In this document: positions 8,355-16,613 of the stretch, piece after piece | Numbering within the stretch: the stretch's first letter is position 1 | Layout of the letters: each line of letters opens with the position of its first letter | Notes under the pieces: model-generated | Told to the model about the DNA's origin: nothing | The model's database searches: none | The model's input: the letters and a program-made list of their open reading frames with translations, nothing else | Assembly: GCF_009729095.1 (NCBI RefSeq) | Contig: NZ_VTGX01000002.1 | Location: 620,001-684,000 of the forward strand | Length of the DNA: 64,000 nucleotides | DNA from: Mycolicibacterium sp. CBMA 247 | Lineage (GTDB): Bacteria; Actinomycetota; Actinomycetes; Mycobacteriales; Mycobacteriaceae | Reading direction: 5' to 3' | Made by a program: the position numbers and the translations under genes

Positions 8355-8639
8355 ATGCTAACCATACGAAAACTCATGGGGTCAGTGTTCGTAGCGGGAG
8401 CCGCAGTGGCCATTGCAGCAGGACCGGCCGCCGCACTTATGACTGACGCACCCGCTTCGACTACGACGATCAGTGCCCAGCCCAGCGGCGGCGGCGACGC
8501 CGGCGGTGGCGGTGGCTGCGACAGCGGACCGGGCTGGAATGGCTGCGGTGGCTGGAATCCGGCGCAGGGTGGCTTCGGCCATGGCTGCATCAACGGCATC
8601 TGCGGTGGCTGGGACGGCCAGCGCGGCTGGGGCAACTGA
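8355..8639 (+). CDS. Small secreted Gly/Trp/Cys-rich protein
   Basis: 94 residues from the ATG at 8355, with AGGAGAGGAG (8336-8345) nine bases upstream. A Sec signal peptide spans roughly residues 1-30 (hydrophobic core VFVAGAAVAIAAGPAAA). The mature part is low complexity: a Gly run, then repeated GW units (PGWNGC, GGWNP, GGWDG, RGWGN) with four Cys that could form two disulphides. It is probably extracellular or wall-associated. No family is recognised. It converges on the isomerase-like gene at 8715, and the 75 bases between hold two near-identical 11-mers, CCGG-K-ATGACC (8658-8668 and 8672-8682), with a partial complement at 8703-8713 that could form a terminator stem. Confidence 0.65.
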   Translation: MLTIRKLMGSVFVAGAAVAIAAGPAAALMTDAPASTTTISAQPSGGGDAGGGGGCDSGPGWNGCGGWNPAQGGFGHGCINGICGGWDGQRGWGN

Positions 8640-8714
8640 CACTTCGTGATGAGAACGCCGGGATGACCGGGCCGGTATGACCACAGATTGGACACCCGGC
8701 ACGGCCATTCCGGT

Positions 8715-9389
8715 CTAGCTCCCGGCTTCAGCCTGGACGGCCGTCAGGGTCTGGGCTGCGGTGCCGAACATGACCTGCTTGATGGCACCGAGAGTTCCGG
8801 AGTCCTTGCCGCCCAACGGGCGCAGCAGATCGGTGGCAGTGCTGGTGACCCGATTCTCGTCTGCAGTGGCATCGACCAGTCCGTGTTCGTGGGCATCGGT
8901 ACCGCCGAAGCGGCGTCCGGTGGTCATCGAGGCCACAGCCGCCTGCGGGGTGAGCTTGGCCTGGATCAGCGCGGCCATGCCAGGGGTGAACGGGATCCGG
9001 ATGTCCACCTCGGGGAAACAGAAGAAGCCGCGGTCGGCGCGCATCACCCGGAAATCGTGGGCGATGGCGAGCATCGCGCCGGCACCGAACGCGTGGCCGA
9101 CCACGGCGGCCGCCGTCGGGAGCGGGAACGTCAGTACCCGGGCCAACAGTCCCTGAACCCGACCGACATACCAGTCGCCCTGATCAGTGTGGGCGCCAAG
9201 CCAATCCAGATCCAGGCCGTTGGAGTAGAACTTGCTGTCGGCGGTCGTCACCAGGCCGTGCGCGCCCTTGGCCAGGACCGCGTCGAGGTGTCCGTCGACC
9301 GTGTCGAGGAACTCGGGGGTGAACCGGTTCTCATCGTCGCCGAGGTCGAGAATGGCGATTTCACCGTCGTAATCCAGGGTGGGGGTCAT
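8715..9389 (-). CDS. Enoyl-CoA isomerase-like crotonase
   Basis: 224 residues from the ATG at 9389, which overlaps the upstream tetR stop as ATGA; the open frame further upstream is tetR in another phase. Crotonase motifs are visible: oxyanion-hole segment SKFYSNGLDLDWL, GHAFGAGAMLAIAHDFRVM, and FFCFPEVDI. The first catalytic Glu of hydratases is replaced (GAGAMLA) while the second (FPEVDI) remains, a pattern typical of delta3-delta2 enoyl-CoA isomerases such as plant and fungal ECI. The protein is shorter than most crotonases (about 255-270). It is probably autoregulated through the co-transcribed TetR. Confidence 0.82.
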   Translation of the reverse strand: MTPTLDYDGEIAILDLGDDENRFTPEFLDTVDGHLDAVLAKGAHGLVTTADSKFYSNGLDLDWLGAHTDQGDWYVGRVQGLLARVLTFPLPTAAAVVGHAFGAGAMLAIAHDFRVMRADRGFFCFPEVDIRIPFTPGMAALIQAKLTPQAAVASMTTGRRFGGTDAHEHGLVDATADENRVTSTATDLLRPLGGKDSGTLGAIKQVMFGTAAQTLTAVQAEAGS

Positions 9390-10018
9390 GCGATTCCTTT
9401 CGGTTGGGGGAGTTTCGGGGTTTGTCTCGGGGCAGGTCCTACCGCCAGCACGGCGGCCACCGCCGCGTTGAGATGATGGCGGGCGGTCGGGTCGGTGAGG
9501 CGGTTGCGGTGCAGGAGGATGGCCGTCGGCAGGTCCACGATGCACGTGGTCACGGTGTCCACGGCGGCCCGGTCACGCCGGTCCCACGCAGCCATCGCAA
9601 GTTCGATCATCAAGTCCACCAGTTGCTTTTCCAGCGCGTGTGACTGATCGGCCAGCTCCGCAGGCACGTCGGGGCTGAGGACCTGCTCACGGCGGAGCTG
9701 CAGGAGCAGCCGCGCCGAGTCCGGGTGGCGCTCGGCGAATATCACCGGCGCATACGCCGCGGCGGCGATCGCATCGGTGCCCTGGTCAGCCGCGTCGACC
9801 AGTTCACGCTGCAAGGCCAGGAACCGGCGTCCGGCGCGAAGCCAGACCTGGCCCAGCAGGCCGGCTCGGGAGCCGAAGGAGTGATACAGCGCGCCGTTGG
9901 ACAGCCCGACCGCATCGCTGATCGCCCGGATCGTCACTGATGCCGGCCCCGAGCGCACGGCCAGGGATTCCGTGGCATCGAGGACCGCATCCGGGTCGTA
10001 GACGCGAGGACGTGGCAC
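9386..10018 (-). CDS. TetR-family regulator of the isomerase operon
   Basis: 210 residues if translation starts at the GTG at 10018 (protein VPRPRVYDPDAVLDA...). The frame extends to a TTG at 10039, but that codon lies inside a perfect 18-base palindrome that is more likely the operator. HTH: SVTIRAISDAVGLSNGALYH. It overlaps the downstream isomerase start by four bases. The divergent neighbour is irtA, 190 bases away, so it may also influence irtA, though iron control would be expected there. Confidence 0.85.
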   Translation of the reverse strand: MPRPRVYDPDAVLDATESLAVRSGPASVTIRAISDAVGLSNGALYHSFGSRAGLLGQVWLRAGRRFLALQRELVDAADQGTDAIAAAAYAPVIFAERHPDSARLLLQLRREQVLSPDVPAELADQSHALEKQLVDLMIELAMAAWDRRDRAAVDTVTTCIVDLPTAILLHRNRLTDPTARHHLNAAVAAVLAVGPAPRQTPKLPQPKGIA

Positions 10019-10030
10019 CTCGTCACGATA

Positions 10031-10048
10031 ACAGAGCAATTGCTCTGT
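10031..10048. promoter_or_regulatory. Perfect 18-base palindrome, TetR operator
   Basis: ACAGAGCAATTGCTCTGT is identical to its reverse complement and ends 12 bases upstream of the chosen tetR start. This supports both autoregulation and the GTG start at 10018. Confidence 0.75.
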
Positions 10049-10070
10049 AATGGAGGGAGCGGTTGACCGG

Positions 10071-10090
10071 AACTAAGGCGACCCTTAGTT
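10071..10090. promoter_or_regulatory. Inverted repeat in the irtA upstream region
   Basis: Arms AACTAAGG and CCTTAGTT are separated by CGAC. The position, 120 bases before irtA, suits an operator. The segment 10074-10092 agrees with a degenerate IdeR iron box at about 13 of 19 positions but is not in phase with its symmetry, so IdeR binding is only possible. Confidence 0.4.
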
Positions 10091-10143
10091 TGTGGGGTAA
10101 CTTTCCGTCGGAGGTGGTCGTGGCCGGGTCCGCTGTCCCCGCG

Positions 10144-10176
10144 ACGATGCCCTGGGCCCTGGGCCCGGTGCATCGT
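10144..10176 (+). promoter_or_regulatory. Hairpin in the irtA leader
   Basis: Arms ACGATGC (10144-10150) and GCATCGT (10170-10176) enclose a GC-rich loop containing GGGCCC. The hairpin lies 33 bases upstream of the irtA ATG, in the probable 5' untranslated region; its Shine-Dalgarno (GGGAGAGG) lies just downstream. A post-transcriptional role is possible but not shown. Confidence 0.35.
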
Positions 10177-10209
10177 GGCGGATCTGACCGCCAAGGGAGA
10201 GGACCGTTG

Positions 10210-12804
10210 ATGGCACGCGGATTTCAGGGAGTGATGATGCGCGGGTTCGGCGCGCGCGATCACCAGGCGACCGTGGTCGAGACCGCCTTTGTGACGCCGA
10301 ACTTGCTGCGCCTGCGCATGGTGTCGCCGACGGTGTTCGAGGACGCCGTGGCCGAGCCGACGTCCTACCTGCGATTCTGGGTTCCGGACCCCGACGGCTC
10401 GAAGACCGAGTATCAGCGGGGCTACACCCTGACTGAAATGGATCCCGCCACCGGGCATTTCACGGTCGACGTGGTGTTGCACGAACCGTCGGGCCCGGCG
10501 TCGAAATGGGCCCGGGCTGCCAAGCCGGGCGACACCATCCCGGTGATGAGCCTGAGCTCACCGGGATTCACCGTGCCGGATGACCCGCCCGCCGGCTACC
10601 TGTTGATCGGCGACGCGGCGGCGACGCCTGCCATCAACGGGATCATCGGCGCTGTACCGCACGATATTCCCATCGAGGTCTATCTAGAGCAGCACGACGA
10701 GAACGATCTGCTCATCCCGATTGCCGAGCACCCTCGGATGCGGGTGCACTGGGTCCAGCGCCACGACACGACGTCACTGGCCGCCGCGATCGAGGCTCGG
10801 GACTGGTCGGACTGGTACTGCTGGGTGACGCCGGAGGCCGGGTCGCTCAAGAACCTGCGCACCCGGCTGCGTGACGAGTTCGGCTTTCCCAAATCCGAAC
10901 TGCACGCCCAGGCCTACTGGACCGAGGGCCGGGCCATGGGCACCGATCGCACTGAAGCCGAGCCCGATCACCAAGTCGAGCCCGAACCCGTTGAGGCCGA
11001 ATCTGTTCCCGCACCGGCTCGCGCCGCGCCCGCGCGTGGCACCTGGCGGGCGCAGGGTGCGGGCCGACTGCTGTCCCCGCTGCGCACGCCGCTGATCGTG
11101 TCGGGTGTGTTGCAGGCGATCATCACCCTGATCCAGCTCGCCCCGTTCGTGCTGTTGGTCGAGCTGGCGGGGCTGCTGCTGGCCGGTGCCGAGGAATCCC
11201 GCTTGTGGACAATGGGTTTGACCGCGGGCTGGCTGCTGGGCCTGGGCGCCCTGCTGAGTGCCGGGCTCACGCTGTGGTTGCATCGCCTCGACGCGCAGTT
11301 CGCCCGCGAGCTGCGCGCCCGGCTGTTGACCAAGATGTCGCGACTGCCGCTGGGCTGGTTCACCGCGCGTGGCTCGGGCTCGATCAAGCAGCTGGTGCAG
11401 GACGACACCCTGTCGCTGCACCATCTGGTGACCCACGCGATCCCGGATGCTGTTGCCGCGGTCCTCGCCCCGGTGGCCGTGCTGGTCTACCTGTTCACCG
11501 TCGACTGGCGGTTGGCACTGGTGCTCCTCATCCCGGTGCTCACCTACCTGGTGCTGATGTCGGTCATGACCATCCAATCCGGTGCGCGGATCGGTCAGGC
11601 ACAACGGTGGGCCGACCGGATGAGTGGCGAGGCCGGTGCCTACCTGGAGGGCCAGCCCGTGGTCCGGGTGTTCGGCGGCGCGGCGTCGTCGAGCTTCCGC
11701 CGGCGCCTCGATGAGTACATCGGCTTCCTGGTCGTCTGGCAGCGTCCGTTCACCGGCAAGAAGTCGATGATGGACCTGGTCACCCGGCCCGGCACGTTCC
11801 TGTGGCTGATCGCGGTCGTCGGCACCCCGATGATCATCGGCGGCTCGATGGATCCGGTCGATCTGTTGCCGTTCCTGTTGCTGGGCACCACGTTCGGGGT
11901 ACGGCTGCTGGGTGTGGGCTACGGTCTGGGTGGAATCCGGGGTGGCATGCTGGCCGCGCGGCGCATCCAGAACGCGCTCGACGAGCCCGATCTCGCAGTG
12001 CGGGAGAACCCAGGTGCCCAGGGTGCCCCCGGTGCGGTCGTGTTCGAGCGGGTGACTTTCGGGTACCGGCCGAGTGTTCCGGTGATCCAGGATGTTTCCC
12101 TGACCCTGCGTCCGGGTACCGTGACCGCCCTGGTCGGCCCGTCGGGATCGGGCAAATCCACGCTGGCCGCACTGCTGGCCCGCTTCCACGATGTCGACTC
12201 CGGGTCGATCCTGCTGGGCGGCAGAGACATTCGGTCGCTGCCGGCCGATGAGCTGTACCGTCAGGTCGGGTTCGTGCTGCAGGAAACCCAGCTGGTGGCC
12301 GGCACTGTCGCGGAGAACATTGCGCTGGCTGATCCGAACGCCGGCCTCGACCGGATCGAGCAGGCCGCGCGCGACGCCCAGATCCACCAGCGGGTGCTGC
12401 GGCTACCCGACGGCTACCAGACGGTGCTCGGCGCGTCGGCGGCATTGTCCGGCGGTGAACGGCAGCGGCTCACCATCGCCAGAGCCATCCTGGCCGACAC
12501 CCCGGTGCTGATCCTCGACGAGGCCACCGCCTTCGCCGACCCGGAATCGGAATACCTTGTGCAGCAGGCGCTCAACCGGCTGACCAAGGACCGCACCGTG
12601 CTGGTGATCGCGCACCGGCTGCACACCATCACCCACGCTGACCAGATCGTGGTGGTCGACGGCGGCCGCATCGCCGAGACCGGCACTCACGAAGAGCTGT
12701 TGGCCGGTGTGAATGGAAAAGCCGGGCGTTATCACCAGCTCTGGCAGACCGGCCAGTCGTTGCGCCCCGGCGATACGGTCACCGCAGGAGAGGCCGCACG
12801 ATGA
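10210..12804 (+). CDS. irtA: IrtA: siderophore-interacting FAD domain fused to ABC exporter-fold importer
   Basis: 864 residues. The start is the ATG at 10210 after GGGAGAGG; an in-frame extension to 10063 crosses the regulatory region and is unlikely. Order: cytoplasmic FAD-binding siderophore-interaction domain (about 1-280, with RGYTLTEMD and the C-terminal [18 protein letters not shown]), a variable Pro/Glu linker, six transmembrane helices (about 330-600), then an ABC ATPase with Walker [10 protein letters not shown], signature LSGGERQR and LILDEATA. It closely resembles M. tuberculosis IrtA (Rv1348), which with IrtB imports ferric (carboxy)mycobactin and reduces the iron at the inner face. 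It overlaps irtB as ATGA. Iron-repressed expression is expected. Confidence 0.97.
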   Translation: MARGFQGVMMRGFGARDHQATVVETAFVTPNLLRLRMVSPTVFEDAVAEPTSYLRFWVPDPDGSKTEYQRGYTLTEMDPATGHFTVDVVLHEPSGPASKWARAAKPGDTIPVMSLSSPGFTVPDDPPAGYLLIGDAAATPAINGIIGAVPHDIPIEVYLEQHDENDLLIPIAEHPRMRVHWVQRHDTTSLAAAIEARDWSDWYCWVTPEAGSLKNLRTRLRDEFGFPKSELHAQAYWTEGRAMGTDRTEAEPDHQVEPEPVEAESVPAPARAAPARGTWRAQGAGRLLSPLRTPLIVSGVLQAIITLIQLAPFVLLVELAGLLLAGAEESRLWTMGLTAGWLLGLGALLSAGLTLWLHRLDAQFARELRARLLTKMSRLPLGWFTARGSGSIKQLVQDDTLSLHHLVTHAIPDAVAAVLAPVAVLVYLFTVDWRLALVLLIPVLTYLVLMSVMTIQSGARIGQAQRWADRMSGEAGAYLEGQPVVRVFGGAASSSFRRRLDEYIGFLVVWQRPFTGKKSMMDLVTRPGTFLWLIAVVGTPMIIGGSMDPVDLLPFLLLGTTFGVRLLGVGYGLGGIRGGMLAARRIQNALDEPDLAVRENPGAQGAPGAVVFERVTFGYRPSVPVIQDVSLTLRPGTVTALVGPSGSGKSTLAALLARFHDVDSGSILLGGRDIRSLPADELYRQVGFVLQETQLVAGTVAENIALADPNAGLDRIEQAARDAQIHQRVLRLPDGYQTVLGASAALSGGERQRLTIARAILADTPVLILDEATAFADPESEYLVQQALNRLTKDRTVLVIAHRLHTITHADQIVVVDGGRIAETGTHEELLAGVNGKAGRYHQLWQTGQSLRPGDTVTAGEAAR

Positions 12805-14537
12805 TCCGCACCCTGATCGCCCTCATCCCGGCCGACCGCCGAGCCATGGTCGGTATCTATGCCACCCTCACCCTGGTTTCGGTGGTGATCCGCGCGGCCG
12901 GCACCGTGCTGCTGGTTCCCCTGGTGGCGGCGTTGTTCAGCGATGCGCCACCCGACGCGCTGCCATGGCTGGGCTGGCTCACCGCCGCGACCGTCATCGG
13001 CTGGATCGTCGACACTGCGACCTCCCGACTCGGTTTCGACCTGGGCTTCGCGCTGCTGGACCACACTCAACACGATGTCGCCGACCGGCTGCCCAGCATC
13101 CGGATGGACTGGCTCGGCGGTGACGCCGGCGCGAACACCGCCAATGCCCGTCAGGCCATCGCGGCCACCGGGCCGGAACTGGTCGGCATGGTGGTCAACC
13201 TGCTGACCCCGTTGATCGGGGCGATCCTGCTGCCCGCGGCCATTGCGCTTACGTTGCTGATCATTTCGGTGCCGTTGGGCCTGGCGGCGCTGGCCGGCGT
13301 GGTGGTTCTGCTCGGCGCGTTGTGGGCCTCGGGCGGGCTGAGCCGTAGGGCCGCCGCGGTGGCCGACGAGACGAATCGGGCATTCACCGAACGCATCATC
13401 GAGTTCGCCCGCACGCAGCAGGCCCTGCGGGCGGCCCGGCGGGTGGAGCCGGCCCGCAGCATGGTCGGCGACGCCCTGGCCGCCCAGCACGGTGCGAGCA
13501 TGCGTCTGCTGCTGATGCAGGTGCCGGGACAGCTGTTGTTCAGCCTGGCCGGCCAGCTGGCCCTGGTGATCCTTGCCGGAATGGCCACACTGCTGACGGT
13601 GCGCGGCACCCTCGGCGTCCCCGAGGCGATCGCGTTGATCGTCGTCGCCGCACGCTATCTCGAGCCGTTCACCGCACTGTCCGAGCTGGCCCCGGCGATC
13701 GAATCCACCCGGGCCACCCTCGGCCGGATCCGGACCGTGCTCGATGCGCCGGTGATGGCCACCGGCACCGCCACGCTGGCCGCGAACACCGCATCCCGCA
13801 TCGAATTCGACAGCGTGAGTTTCGGTTACGGCGCCACGCCGGTGCTGCAGGATGTCAGCTTCGTCCTGCAACCCGGCGGCACCACGGCGATCGTCGGCCC
13901 GTCCGGATCGGGCAAGAGCACCATCCTGTCGCTCATCGCCGGGCTGCATCAACCGAGTGCGGGGCGGGTGTTGATCGACGGAGTCGACATGGCCCAGATG
14001 GGCGCCGAAACCCGCAGGGCGGCAATCAGTGTGGTGTTCCAGCACCCTTACCTGTTCGACGGATCGATCCGGGACAACATCCTGGTCGGCGATCCGGGTG
14101 CCGATGCCGAGCGGCTCGCTACCGCGGCGCGGTTGGCCCGGGTGGACGAGCTGACCGGGCGGTTGCCCGACGGCGACGCCGCCAAGGTCGGCGAAGCCGG
14201 GACGGCGCTGTCAGGTGGTGAACGCCAGCGGGTCAGCATCGCCCGAGCACTGGTGAAACCGGCGCCGGTGCTGCTGGTGGACGAGGCGACCAGCGCGCTC
14301 GATACCGAGAACGAGGCTGCGGTGGTCGATGCCCTGACCGCCGATGAGCGGTCACGGACCCGGGTGATCGTGGCGCATCGGCTGGCCAGCATCCGGCACG
14401 CGGACCGGGTGCTGTTCCTCGACGGCGGACGGATTGTCGAGGACGGCAGTATCGACGACCTGCTGGCCGCGGGCGGGCGCTTTGATGAGTTCTGGAACCA
14501 GCAGCGCGAGGCTGCGGATTGGCAGATCATCCACTAG
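12801..14537 (+). CDS. irtB: IrtB: ABC transporter partner of IrtA
   Basis: 578 residues, beginning in the ATGA overlap with irtA. An N-terminal six-helix transmembrane domain (about 1-310) is followed by an ATPase domain with Walker [11 protein letters not shown]-loop [12 protein letters not shown], signature LSGGERQR, Walker [10 protein letters not shown] and the switch His in VIVAHRLAS. It has no FAD domain, as expected for IrtB (Rv1349). IrtA and IrtB form a heterodimer with an exporter fold that imports mycobactin-bound iron. There is no mbtK-like gene alongside, unlike in M. tuberculosis. Confidence 0.97.
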   Translation: MIRTLIALIPADRRAMVGIYATLTLVSVVIRAAGTVLLVPLVAALFSDAPPDALPWLGWLTAATVIGWIVDTATSRLGFDLGFALLDHTQHDVADRLPSIRMDWLGGDAGANTANARQAIAATGPELVGMVVNLLTPLIGAILLPAAIALTLLIISVPLGLAALAGVVVLLGALWASGGLSRRAAAVADETNRAFTERIIEFARTQQALRAARRVEPARSMVGDALAAQHGASMRLLLMQVPGQLLFSLAGQLALVILAGMATLLTVRGTLGVPEAIALIVVAARYLEPFTALSELAPAIESTRATLGRIRTVLDAPVMATGTATLAANTASRIEFDSVSFGYGATPVLQDVSFVLQPGGTTAIVGPSGSGKSTILSLIAGLHQPSAGRVLIDGVDMAQMGAETRRAAISVVFQHPYLFDGSIRDNILVGDPGADAERLATAARLARVDELTGRLPDGDAAKVGEAGTALSGGERQRVSIARALVKPAPVLLVDEATSALDTENEAAVVDALTADERSRTRVIVAHRLASIRHADRVLFLDGGRIVEDGSIDDLLAAGGRFDEFWNQQREAADWQIIH

Positions 14538-14588
14538 CCCGCCAGATTCGTGATCAGAGTGCGGGTTGGGCGTTGCTAGTGTCGGTGG

Positions 14589-16043
14589 GTGGACGATCCC
14601 CGGCCCAGCTTTCGCGAATGGCTGCACCAAATACGTTGGTGGCACTGGCTTATCCTGGCCTTCGCCATTGTCTCGACGGCCGGGCTGGTGTGGCTCAACG
14701 TTGGCTTGGCGACTGAGAACCCCAAGCAGGGTCTGTCATCGCCGGTCAGCTACGCCGGCGAAGTCGGGGTGCCAGGTCAGCTGTTGTTGCCGTCGCTGCG
14801 TCAGCAGCCGGTGCCCGGCTGGCGGATCGACCTCAAGACATTGCTGCCAGGTATCGACCAGCCTCAGGTAGAGCATGTCGGCGATGTCGATACCCGCGCC
14901 TACTTCACCGTTACCTCCAAGCGACAAACTGCCGGCCAGGGCCGGGCATGGCTGTTGGGTATCGATGTGGTGCAAGGCGTTCCGGTGTTCGAGCCGGTGC
15001 AGATTGACAACCCAGCACAGCTGGCGTGCTTTCTCAACGGTGCAACCAGGGTGCTGTGCCTCAATGAGTACTACGGCGCGGCGCCGGGCGAGTCCTGGGT
15101 GATTGATACGCAGCGCGGCGCGGTCGTCTCACACGGCGTGAGCACCCTGCATGTCGACGGCGTCGGCGAACATGCCGCCAAGCTCGCACAGGTCGGCGCC
15201 TACGCGGTGGCCTACGAACCCGGGACAGGATGGCACGGCATCGACGACCAGGGCCGGTTCACCTGGACCGTCAAAGCCATCGACGACACGATCACGGTAC
15301 TGAAACCGCAGCCGGGTACCCCGCCGAGCAACATCGGCGTGGCCAAGATCGACAAGGACCGCAGTGCGGCGTTCTCGGTTGTCGACGGCAAGGTGCTCAG
15401 GAAATCTGGCGGCAAATTGCTGCCGGTGGTCGGTGGGTTCGTGGAGCAGGAACGCGAAAACAAGTCCGCCCGTTACAGTTCAGCGTCATTCGCCTTCTTC
15501 GACGAAATGGGCAATCGGGTAGGACGTTACGACAAACAGGATGGCTATCCAGACCTCGCCACTCGGAGCTTCGACGGCACCGAGCTCCCGGTGTTGTCGC
15601 TGTCGTTCTCCGATCAGGTGTTGGTGCTGGACAATCGCGGTACGCCGATGACGGTGGTCCACGAGGACTCCCCGGGCTCCCCGGACTCGATCAGGTTCCT
15701 CGGAGAGAGTATGTACATCACCGAGAACGTGCTGAGCTCCGGCGACAGAGCGGCGGTGTCAGAGAAGTTCGATCTGCGCACCGGCAATCGTGTGTCGTCG
15801 TGCACCGGACTTCCGTTGGGGGAACGGACGTTCGTCGGCTCTGACGGAACGGTGGTCGTCGGCCGTCAGACGAGTGCTCACGTCGACGAAGACGAAGCGC
15901 CAACGGTCGCGGTCGACTCCAATACCTGCGCTGTGCTGTGGAAGATCCCCGAGCCGATTTCGATGTGGGCGATCGGGGCGACGTTGGTGCAGGCGCTGCC
16001 TGGGTCCGCTGAACTCACCTCGCTGGTGCCGGCCACGCCTTAG
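14589..16043 (+). CDS. Membrane-anchored extracytoplasmic protein, probable beta-propeller, function unknown
   Basis: 484 residues from a GTG at 14589. A short cytoplasmic N-terminus (Trp-rich, REWLHQIRWWHW) and one transmembrane helix (about 18-38) are followed by a roughly 440-residue outer domain with repeating beta-strand units (e.g. GESWVIDTQRGAVVSHG, GRFTWTVKAIDDTITVL, VLVLDNRGTPMTVVHED), suggesting a PQQ/WD-like propeller. No catalytic motif is seen. There is no Shine-Dalgarno, but TAGTGT at 14577-14582 sits six bases before the start, so the message may be leaderless. It converges on the lipoprotein gene of the EspC/hydrolase operon; a partnership is conceivable but unsupported. Confidence 0.6.
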   Translation: MDDPRPSFREWLHQIRWWHWLILAFAIVSTAGLVWLNVGLATENPKQGLSSPVSYAGEVGVPGQLLLPSLRQQPVPGWRIDLKTLLPGIDQPQVEHVGDVDTRAYFTVTSKRQTAGQGRAWLLGIDVVQGVPVFEPVQIDNPAQLACFLNGATRVLCLNEYYGAAPGESWVIDTQRGAVVSHGVSTLHVDGVGEHAAKLAQVGAYAVAYEPGTGWHGIDDQGRFTWTVKAIDDTITVLKPQPGTPPSNIGVAKIDKDRSAAFSVVDGKVLRKSGGKLLPVVGGFVEQERENKSARYSSASFAFFDEMGNRVGRYDKQDGYPDLATRSFDGTELPVLSLSFSDQVLVLDNRGTPMTVVHEDSPGSPDSIRFLGESMYITENVLSSGDRAAVSEKFDLRTGNRVSSCTGLPLGERTFVGSDGTVVVGRQTSAHVDEDEAPTVAVDSNTCAVLWKIPEPISMWAIGATLVQALPGSAELTSLVPATP

Positions 16044-16058
16044 CTGCGCGCTAGCCGA

Positions 16059-16075
16059 TCGGTTACTTGAACCGA
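16059..16075. terminator. Weak hairpin between convergent genes
   Basis: Arms TCGGTT and AACCGA with a five-base loop lie between two converging genes. There is no clear T-tract, so terminator activity is a guess. Confidence 0.3.
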
Positions 16076-16085
16076 ACCTACTGCC

Positions 16086-16595
16086 TCAATCGAGGCTGAT
16101 GTCCTCGAATTCCGTGCCATATTTCGTGGAGGTGGTGACGTCGCGGCATTCTCCGAGAAGCGTGATTCCCCGCTTTTTGTCGCTGACCGTTTGTGGGTCG
16201 AACTGGGCGACGACGTTGTTCTTCTTCAGCGCGCTGCTGTGGCTGTGGAAATCCGGGTCACCGGTCCATCCGATGCCGCGCAACCGCTCGACCATCTTGG
16301 CGATCTCCGCGTCGGATTCGTCCATGCTCGCCGCAAGCGGGTAGGCGACGATGACCTCACCTCGATACGGCGCCACCCCATCGTCATTACACGGTGCATG
16401 GCGAAACGCCGCAGACAAGACGTGCAGGTCCAGGGTATGGACGATTTCGCGGGCCGAGTCCACGACCTGGGCCTTGGATTGCTCGGGGGTGATCGGGTTG
16501 CTCACGCCGCCTGGGTTCATCAGACCACATCCTGAAATCAGGGCCGTCATGACGGCCGAAAGAAGTATCGATACGGCGGTACGCGTCTTCGCCAC
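16086..16595 (-). CDS. LppA/LppB/LppV-like lipoprotein, candidate immunity or partner protein
   Basis: 169 residues. A lipoprotein signal ends in the lipobox LISGC (Cys at about residue 23). The mature domain carries YRGEVIVAYPL, a Met/Asp/Glu-rich helix (DAEIAKMVERLRGIGWTGD) and a C-terminal GECRDVTTS. It is the last gene of a three-gene operon, starting 18 bases after the stop of the WXG-hydrolase gene. The gene order EspC-like / hydrolase / lipoprotein matches what I recall of M. tuberculosis Rv2798c-Rv2797c-Rv2796c (lppV). A membrane-surface lipoprotein paired with a secreted lipase-like protein suggests an immunity or chaperone role; this is inference. Confidence 0.65.
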   Translation of the reverse strand: MAKTRTAVSILLSAVMTALISGCGLMNPGGVSNPITPEQSKAQVVDSAREIVHTLDLHVLSAAFRHAPCNDDGVAPYRGEVIVAYPLAASMDESDAEIAKMVERLRGIGWTGDPDFHSHSSALKKNNVVAQFDPQTVSDKKRGITLLGECRDVTTSTKYGTEFEDISLD

Positions 16596-16613
16596 GGTGC
16601 GTGGGTTCCTTCC

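Noticed and set aside
10074..10092. Definite IdeR iron box upstream of irtA
   Set aside because: Only about 13 of 19 matches with degenerate positions and off-phase symmetry; kept only as a possibility.
10063..10209. In-frame N-terminal extension of IrtA
   Set aside because: Crosses an inverted repeat and a leader hairpin; the ATG at 10210 has a good Shine-Dalgarno and fits the known IrtA N-terminus ([17 protein letters not shown]).
10774..12387. 537-codon minus-strand frame opposite irtA
   Set aside because: Gln/Arg/His-biased composition and no motif; irtA is certain.
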